Shown piece after piece: positions 6,601 to 9,091 of a DNA stretch of 9,091 nucleotides. The DNA comes from Boseongicola sp. SB0675_bin_26 (lineage in GTDB: Bacteria; Pseudomonadota; Alphaproteobacteria; Rhodobacterales; Rhodobacteraceae). The DNA lies in NCBI GenBank assembly GCA_009843725.1, contig VYCX01000013.1, forward strand, positions 1 to 9,091, in the 5' to 3' direction. The notes below the pieces were generated by a model. That model saw only the letters and a program-made list of their open reading frames with translations, made no database searches and had not been told where the DNA came from. A program made the translations under genes and the position numbers. Numbering within the stretch: the first letter of the stretch is position 1; each line of letters opens with the position of its first letter.

Positions 6601-9091
6601 TTCCCCGCTCTTCTGGAGCTGCGTTCCGACTGCGCGCCGCGCCGGAGCATTCCGGTCGAGGTGGTCCTCTCCGCCACCGGCGGCGGTCCCGGCGAGCATC
6701 CCGGAGTGGAGCCGGGGGACTTCGGCGTGGAAACGGGCCCGATCGTGATGATCCTGCCGGCGAAGCGAACCCAATCGGAACGCAGGCGTGTCGCGCTCGA
6801 CGACGACCGCACGGAAGAGACCAGCGGCACATTGACCGCGACCTTGAGAGCCAGGGGTTCCGCCACGCTGGCTCAGGTCGCCGGATCGGATACCAGCTAC
6901 ACGGTCGGCTCCCCGTCGAGCGTAACGGTCGAGCTCCAGGACAATGAGACGCACGATGGCAAGCCGCTGCCGCCGCTGCAGGTCTGGGTCGATCAGAAGG
7001 GATCCCCCATCGACGAGGGCGGAGACGCCGTGTTCGTCGTGCATGCCGGTCACTGGACGAGCGGGCACACGTGGATGGCGCCCCGCCTGGGGTGGTTTGC
7101 GCCCCTCCTGGACCGGCCGCTTGAGGTTACCTTGAAAGCGCGTACGGTCGGCACTTTCGGCTACGGATTGCCGGAGCGAAAGGTTGTCATTCCGCCCGGC
7201 CAGTCGTCGGCCGCCTGGCGGGTGACCACAGTCGACGACGCGGTATGGGAGGACGACCCGCAGGGCCTTGTCGAGGTGACGGTGACGGGCGCCCGGGTCG
7301 CGGTCGGCGATGACGAGGACGAGAGCGGCTATCCCCGAGCGATCGTGCGTGACGGGATGTCGCAGGCGGCGGTCAAGGTCAGGGACAATGACGGGCCCGG
7401 CGCCGAGGCCGGGCAGCCCGGCATCGTTGCCGACGCTGGCCGCGACGAAACCGTTCATTCCGGAGAGGGCGTCGTGCGGCTCGAGCCCGTCGGCAGCTAC
7501 AACGCTGGAAGCAGGCTCGGCAACTGGGAGACGCTGGACTACACTTGGACGTTGCTCTCGGGGACGGACGTGCAGCTGTGCTCATGGAGTGACGACGAAC
7601 GCGAGTTCTGGCGCGTGGGCGACGACCTCGCCCGCGACCGGGTGTGCTTCCGCGCCCCGGAGGTGGACGCCGACACGGAGCTGGTGGTCCGGCTGCGGGC
7701 AGAGCGGGAGGGGTTTGCGCCCGACATCGACACGGTGGTCGTGACGGTGAGCCGATACCCCGCGCCACGGGCCCACGCGGGGCCGCACCGGAACGGCGCA
7801 CCGGGGGAGACGGTCTCGCTGGACGGAACGCGGAGCGTGAGTCTGCGTGGCGACCCGCAGGCGCTGAACTTTCGCTGGCAGCAGGACTCGGGACCCGCGG
7901 TGGACCTCAGGGATGACCGTACGGCGACGCCGCGCTTCCTGGTGCCGGAGAACGCGCCCGGGGGCACCCAGTACCGGTTCGGACTGACGGTGACGGATGC
8001 GGTTGGCGGGGCGGACTCGGCGGAGACGGCGGTGACGGTGTCGGCGCCGCTGTCCGTGGTCGCGCCCACGGGCACGCCGCCGGCGGCGAACGCGGGTCCG
8101 GACCTTGAGGCGCTTGCGGGGACGACGGTGACGCTTCAGGGCCGCGACAGCGTGAACCCGCACGGGGCGTGGCACCAGCTGGCGCACCGGTGGGACCAGA
8201 AGGACGGCCCCGCGGTGACGCTCTCCGACGCGACCCGCGGCGACCCGAGCTTCGACGTGCCCCGGGGCACGGCCGTCGGGACGGAGTACCGCTTCGCGCT
8301 GACGGTGACCGACCGGGACGGCGAGACCGACACGGACGAGATGACGGTGGAGGTGGTGGCCGCGCTGAGCGCGACGCCGCCGAGGGCGGAGGCGGGTCCG
8401 GACCTGGTGGCGGCGCCGGGCGAGACGGTGACGCTGCAGGGGACGGGGAGCCACAACCCGCACGGCAGGTGGTGGCGGATGGCGCATCAATGGCGCCAGA
8501 CCGCCGGCCCCGAGGTCGCGCTCGCCGACCCGACGAAGGGGACGCCGAGCTTCACGGTGCCCGAGGACGCGGCGCCGGGGACGGCGTTCGTCTTCGAGCT
8601 TAAGGTGACGGACAAGGACGGCGAGAGCGACACCGACACGGTGACGGTGACGGTGGCGGGCGGTCAGGTGGCGGCGGACGCGGGTCCCGACGTCGGCGAC
8701 GCCGCGCCGGGCGCGACGGTGACGCTGGGGGCGGAACCGGGGGACGATGCCGGCGCGGACTGGACCTACGCGTGGACGCAGGGCGCCGGCGACCCGGTGG
8801 CGCTCGCGGGCGCGGACGCGCCGCAGGCGTCCTTCGCGGTGCCGGAGGACGCGGCCGACGGCGCGGCGTACACGTTCACGCTGACGGTGACGGACGCGAC
8901 CGGCGCCACGGCGACGGACACGGCGACCGCGACGGTGTCGGCGACGCCGGTGCTGACGGCGGACGCCCCGCCGTCGGTGACGGAGGGCGGCCCGGGGGAG
9001 CGGACCTCGCTCACCTTCACGCGCTGGCTCGCCCGGGCGAGCGGGCGCCCGCGCGCGCCGCCGGGCCGGGGGCGGGCCGGGGGCGGCGCGG
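271..9091 (+). CDS. Giant modular secreted/surface protein, adhesin-like (cadherin, FnIII, Calx-beta, He_PIG, BACON, PKD modules); 3' end outside window
   Basis: The frame is open from the TAA at 1-3 to the window end, giving at least 2,940 residues from ATG 271. That start is preferred because GGAAGGG lies 7 nt upstream; the in-frame ATG at 244 has no such site. A hydrophobic core (residues 101-115) and an Ala-Arg-Ala site at 118-120 predict export. The mature part is a chain of about 100-residue beta-sandwich modules: cadherin-like (YDYET signatures), FnIII (DRLTVEW, YEVQVRA), Calx-beta (VTEG openings, RDDD ends), He_PIG (GLSFDPATRRLSG), BACON-like (WLGVTAG, LPAGRH) and PKD/REJ-like (AGPD, LTVTD). 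Such chains typically form calcium-stabilised extracellular stalks in adhesins. No enzyme motif is visible. Only four cysteines occur, in two close pairs. The role in adhesion or matrix building is inferred from domain types; ligand, secretion route and C-terminal anchor cannot be seen. Confidence 0.93.
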   Translation, partial: MIDREFRSGWKASGAGRFAVQPRDDVRREGERAGDSDGVSGALGEVSLSAAGQPGGDDGGPPPAGASDPEGRPRLLRLSRFIHRASRAATGRPGPGKAGGWAAVLVVLVAAAGFGESARAQSLAFESSSPLVFLTPEDIAEGGLIGMTPSTIFRQADGTRDDQDPHFTLSGDGSGDFSIELASGQKGRIKAKSGRYDYETRRTYELTVKASVVWGTVTYTDSLPLTVVLTNAGPPAPAAPTVRPALDRLTVEWMPPPGVAGIDGYDLRYRKAGQAWMDGPRNLTGTTTSAEIAGTTLSALAYEVQVRARMGGEAGPWSEPGVQMQAFSIADVEVIEGDGGRRPMIFTVSAWPAVRQAAALSVRTVDDRSRDSARAGEDYEATSATLRFPAGAVSATFSVAVHGDRVEEWHGTPNNRIDTVQTFSVELSSADAAVALLPARATGTIRDDDRKDAPWLSRGVPDRVFHVGQAVDVTLPPEAPGSGNQGPYSYALLHDGRAVGETYTLGGLSFDPATRRLSGTAQVPGEYALTYEVHDGDDDRNFNDAGRARFRLTVLESPLEVSGPASLFVWGPPGGPFPLADRRPYTVLHHGEGTASYAIVSSARWLGVTAGSQGELTNGMRKVELVLTDAARALPAGRHTATLTFTETSGGAVFGTRSVILVVAGDEPPAVPHIPDQELAYVESGRGYFTLPPAEAGSGNGGPYGYTLSWVNNQGTVEVPEQGQIASFDPLARLLTVEVQFPGDDFQLIYTVHDGDANRAESDAAVRRFRVLTTRSGEPSVGIAPAGGAASVTEGAPARFTVTAGAAAPAGGLTVNLLVAAEGDYGVAAGPATVAIPAAATEATFEVGTADDGAAEMAGSVTVSVAAGDGYRLAAGRSARVAVADNDLANTSPVFPASVSGTRSLGDEHVGAAIERIVRDIGAPVAATDADGHALTYSLSGPDADRFAIGAADGRFRTRINARYDYETKSEYAVTVTARDGYGGSASVAVTVAVTDVDEPPLAPGAPTVAAVPDKSDRLTVTWPSPPNTGRPAITGYALQYRQGSSGPFTAWTRTGDALQRTETITGLTAGAAYEVRVRAANGDGASDWSAAAVGRTDVPSVSIAPAGEAGGSVTEGSPARFTVTASFAPAAALAVSYDAASTGAYFSTVPAASSVTLPAGATEATVAFPTVDDSEDEEHGSVTVTLAAPGDGAYALGSPVEATVTIRDDDEPPPGRSLRFQDTSPLVYRIAEDVGQGVVVDDMIRPALFRSADGDVAEGHLIQYELTGEGHEHFEFGRHDTVADRLRLRTKGSEHDYETRPVYVLTATATTTNLGVTYRDRLTVIVYLKNVGPPAPDAPSVQPASDRLTVEWAPPPGATAIDGYDLRYRKAGEAWMDGPQNLAATSAEITGTTLSALAYEVQLRASIGGEEGPWSESGVQAQAFLVDDAAVTEGNGGWTTVMTFTVSASPVARRAVDITVGTRDDSAVAGEDYEARSETLRFLPGTAAMPFAVTVNGDVIDETHHSGDAEYQAFFVELSSSDPAVTLTGARATGTIRDDDHDQQRLQPELGGLVPDRIFYVGQSADVTLPAAVPGSGNGGPYSYALFHEGRALGTLNGLSFDPATRRLSGMPETAAEYTLTYQVDDGDRDREDRIEASFKLRVIESVLDVEGPADFFVRGPPGGPFRLLTARPYTVVNHAGEPASFAVSSSAGWLGVTAGSAGALARGSRKVELVLTGAARALPAGRHDATLTFAETPGNAVFGTRRVTLFAGADAPPTVGYIPDREAGFPQGIRIALPAADAGSGNGGPYAYALSWELPGQSIEVPESGLATMGFDAATRVLRVAPEFEGDVYALVYTVHDGDGNTAASDAAVRRFNIRVPRGTDTAVGIAPADGAASVTEGSPARFTLTASAAAPAGGLTVNLLVAAEGDHGVAAGPAAIAIPAGETRATFAVETADDDTADGHGSVRVTVAAADGYRLAAQQAATVAVIDDESLPELGIAPADGGGSVAEGSPARFTLTASLAVPAGGLTVNLRVAAEGDFGIATGPRAVVVPADGTQATFEVETVDDNRVEPSGSVSATIEAGDGYRLAVPADRTATVAVADTGFNPCPNPVITIGAARDIVLEHFPALLELRSDCAPRRSIPVEVVLSATGGGPGEHPGVEPGDFGVETGPIVMILPAKRTQSERRRVALDDDRTEETSGTLTATLRARGSATLAQVAGSDTSYTVGSPSSVTVELQDNETHDGKPLPPLQVWVDQKGSPIDEGGDAVFVVHAGHWTSGHTWMAPRLGWFAPLLDRPLEVTLKARTVGTFGYGLPERKVVIPPGQSSAAWRVTTVDDAVWEDDPQGLVEVTVTGARVAVGDDEDESGYPRAIVRDGMSQAAVKVRDNDGPGAEAGQPGIVADAGRDETVHSGEGVVRLEPVGSYNAGSRLGNWETLDYTWTLLSGTDVQLCSWSDDEREFWRVGDDLARDRVCFRAPEVDADTELVVRLRAEREGFAPDIDTVVVTVSRYPAPRAHAGPHRNGAPGETVSLDGTRSVSLRGDPQALNFRWQQDSGPAVDLRDDRTATPRFLVPENAPGGTQYRFGLTVTDAVGGADSAETAVTVSAPLSVVAPTGTPPAANAGPDLEALAGTTVTLQGRDSVNPHGAWHQLAHRWDQKDGPAVTLSDATRGDPSFDVPRGTAVGTEYRFALTVTDRDGETDTDEMTVEVVAALSATPPRAEAGPDLVAAPGETVTLQGTGSHNPHGRWWRMAHQWRQTAGPEVALADPTKGTPSFTVPEDAAPGTAFVFELKVTDKDGESDTDTVTVTVAGGQVAADAGPDVGDAAPGATVTLGAEPGDDAGADWTYAWTQGAGDPVALAGADAPQASFAVPEDAADGAAYTFTLTVTDATGATATDTATATVSATPVLTADAPPSVTEGGPGERTSLTFTRWLARASGRPRAPPGRGRAGGGA
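631..2931 (+). repeat. Seven-module block, copy 1 (residues 121-887)
   Basis: Module order with approximate residues: cadherin-like 121-233 (YDYETRRTYELTV at 196-208); FnIII 233-327 (DRLTVEW, YDLRYRKAG, YEVQVRA, GPWSEPG); Calx-beta 328-450 (AGEDYEA, ending TGTIRDDD); He_PIG-type putative Ig 451-557 (GLSFDPATRRLSG, YEVHDGD); BACON-like 558-666 (WLGVTAG, then LPAGRHTATLTF); He_PIG-like 667-773 (GSGNGGPYGY, YTVHDGD); Calx-beta-like 774-887 (SVTEGAPARF, GLTVNLLVAAEGD). All are extracellular beta-sandwich families. The same order recurs at 3913-6207. Module edges are by eye and may be off by several residues; the BACON assignment rests on the WLxVT and LPxGxxxATLTF pattern. Confidence 0.8.
2932..3912 (+). 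other. Bridge between the two blocks: cadherin, FnIII, Calx-beta (residues 888-1214)
   Basis: Residues 888-1001 form the most canonical cadherin module of the protein, with ATDADGH (927-933), YDYET (964-968) and DVDEPP (996-1001), which match calcium-ligand and strand positions of bacterial cadherin repeats. Residues 1002-1098 are FnIII (RLTVTWPSPP, ITGYALQYR, YEVRVRAAN, DWSAA). Residues 1099-1214 are Calx-beta (SVTEGSPARFTVTA, then TVTIRDDDEPP). The bridge repeats the first three module types of the flanking blocks but is clearly diverged from them. It lacks the He_PIG and BACON modules, so it is a partial or independently acquired unit. Confidence 0.75.
3913..6207 (+). repeat. Seven-module block, copy 2 (residues 1215-1979)
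   Basis: The order matches copy 1: cadherin-like 1215-1333 (HDYETRPVYVLTA); FnIII 1334-1425 (DRLTVEW, YDLRYRKAG); Calx-beta 1426-1541 (AGEDYEA, TGTIRDDD); He_PIG 1542-1647 (GLSFDPATRRLSG); BACON-like 1648-1756 (WLGVTAG, ALPAGRH); He_PIG-like 1757-1863 (YTVHDGDG, SDAAVRRF); Calx-beta-like 1864-1979. The offset from copy 1 is 3,300 nt at the FnIII module and shrinks to about 3,270 nt by the BACON module because of small in-frame deletions. A gapless comparison of 961-1120 with 4261-4420 gives 142 of 160 identical bases. A 64-residue BACON stretch shows about 73% identity by hand count. Confidence 0.85.
6208..6537 (+). repeat. Extra Calx-beta-like module, tandem with the last module of block 2 (residues 1980-2089)
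   Basis: This module opens GIAPADGGGSVAEGSPARF and continues GLTVNLRVAAEGDFG, closely matching the preceding module (1864-1979). Comparing 5881-6030 with 6214-6363 codon by codon gives 126 of 150 identical bases at a 333-nt offset. This indicates a single-module duplication on top of the large block duplication. Block 1 has no such extra copy; a cadherin module follows directly there. Confidence 0.75.
6538..7398 (+). other. Two divergent Calx-beta-like modules, the first with a cysteine pair (residues 2090-2376)
   Basis: Residues 2090-2230 start NPCPNP and end SSVTVELQDNE, keeping the strand pattern and terminal QDNE of Calx-beta but little else. Cysteines 2093 and 2121 are the first in the protein and could form a disulfide. 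Residues 2231-2376 (IDEGGDAVFVV, then AAVKVRDND) look like another Calx-beta module with an aromatic- and His-rich insertion near 2254-2270 (HWTSGHTWMAPRLGWF). The stretch is less repetitive and has more ordinary codon choice than its neighbours, suggesting slower or separate evolution. Assignment to the Calx-beta family is by pattern only. Confidence 0.5.
7399..8949 (+). repeat. Five PKD/K319L-REJ-like repeats (residues 2377-2893)
   Basis: Approximate units are 2377-2496, 2497-2600, 2601-2700, 2701-2798 and 2799-2893. Shared marks are AGPD near the start, GxTVTLxG, a core WxQ, a PxFxVPE strand, then FxLTVTDxxG and a closing TVTV strand, as in bacterial PKD and K319L/REJ-type modules. Units 3 and 4 are the most alike, exactly 300 nt apart at the AGPDL motif, and share NPHGxW followed by AHxW. 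Unit 1 is the most diverged and carries cysteines 2437 and 2459. Such repeats usually act as rigid extracellular spacers or ligand-binding arms. The repeated coding tracts of CTGACGGTGAC type make this stretch prone to recombination. Confidence 0.75.
8950..9091 (+). other. Start of a further Calx-beta-like module, running into doubtful sequence at the window edge
   Basis: Residues 2894-2917 (APPSVTEGGPGE, then SLTFT) begin like the VTEG-type Calx-beta modules upstream. After that the translation becomes RWLARASGRPRAPPGRGRAGGGA, which loses the alternating hydrophobic pattern, although ASGRP still fits the expected hairpin. Bases 9041-9091 contain no A or T. The reading frame is open to the last base, so the protein continues or the end is erroneous. 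Confidence 0.55.
9027..9042. repeat. Perfect 16-bp GC palindrome
   Basis: GCTCGCCCGGGCGAGC is its own reverse complement and lies directly before the 51-base pure G/C stretch at the window end. It lies inside coding sequence and has no T-run after it, so it is not a convincing terminator. It could fold back and disturb sequencing or assembly. Confidence 0.6.

Noticed and set aside
22..7458. Antisense open frame of 2,478 codons
   Set aside because: Its codons sit exactly opposite the sense codons, so a stop needs a sense TTA, CTA or TCA. These are avoided in this GC-rich gene; the frame ends at a TTA in the AT-rich leader, and a TCA lies at 7582-7584 upstream of its start. The translation is Arg/Gly/Val-rich without domains, whereas the sense frame gives clear modules.
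7846..8244. Two RGD tripeptides (residues 2526-2528 and 2656-2658) as integrin-type ligands
   Set aside because: With the Arg, Gly and Asp content of this protein about two RGD tripeptides are expected by chance in 2,940 residues, and the matching position in PKD unit 4 reads KGT, so it is not conserved even between repeats.
7582..8490. 302-codon antisense frame opposite the PKD array
   Set aside because: The product is Arg/His/Val-rich with no domain; it is in the same in-register antisense phase as the larger shadow frame and is explained by the same codon bias.
631..8949. RTX-type calcium nonapeptide repeats or an enzyme domain in the chain
   Set aside because: No GGxGxDxLx runs and no catalytic motif were found in the translation; calcium binding is suggested only by cadherin and Calx-beta acidic motifs.
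9027..9091. Intrinsic terminator at the GC palindrome
   Set aside because: There is no T-run after it, it lies inside the open frame, and the flanking bases look unreliable.

Overview
The window holds one very large, GC-rich gene on the + strand. It is preceded by a short AT-rich control region and runs off the right-hand edge. Positions 1-110 are AT-rich (about 27% GC in the first 60 bases) and carry promoter-like hexamers, a perfect palindrome and a tandem 9-bp repeat. From about 110 onward the DNA is strongly GC-rich. A single reading frame, in phase with position 1, stays open from the TAA at 1-3 to the last base. With the ATG at 271 it encodes at least 2,940 residues and has no stop in the window.

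The product is a giant modular secreted or surface protein, made almost entirely of extracellular beta-sandwich domains. In order it has: a roughly 100-residue Arg/Gly/Pro-rich N-terminal extension; a hydrophobic signal core with an Ala-Arg-Ala cleavage site (mature start near residue 121); a seven-module block (cadherin-like, FnIII, Calx-beta, putative-Ig/He_PIG, BACON-like, He_PIG, Calx-beta-like); a cadherin-FnIII-Calx-beta bridge; a second copy of the seven-module block; another Calx-beta-like module; two divergent Calx-beta-like modules, the first holding a cysteine pair; five PKD/K319L-REJ-like repeats; and the start of one more Calx-beta-like module where the window ends. The module types and the signal sequence point to an adhesin-like or cell-surface matrix protein. 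No catalytic domain is visible, and the C-terminal export or anchoring signal lies outside the window.

The organism is a high-GC bacterium, probably Gram-negative. FnIII/cadherin/Calx-beta mosaics of this kind are common in large adhesins of marine and host-associated bacteria, so an uncultured marine or symbiont lineage is plausible, but the window contains no taxonomic marker. The last 51 bases contain only G and C, and the protein stops looking like a beta-sandwich there, so the right edge may be unreliable sequence.

No second gene, RNA gene, mobile element or CRISPR array was found. The many other open frames, including an antisense frame of about 2,480 codons, are explained by GC-rich codon usage.
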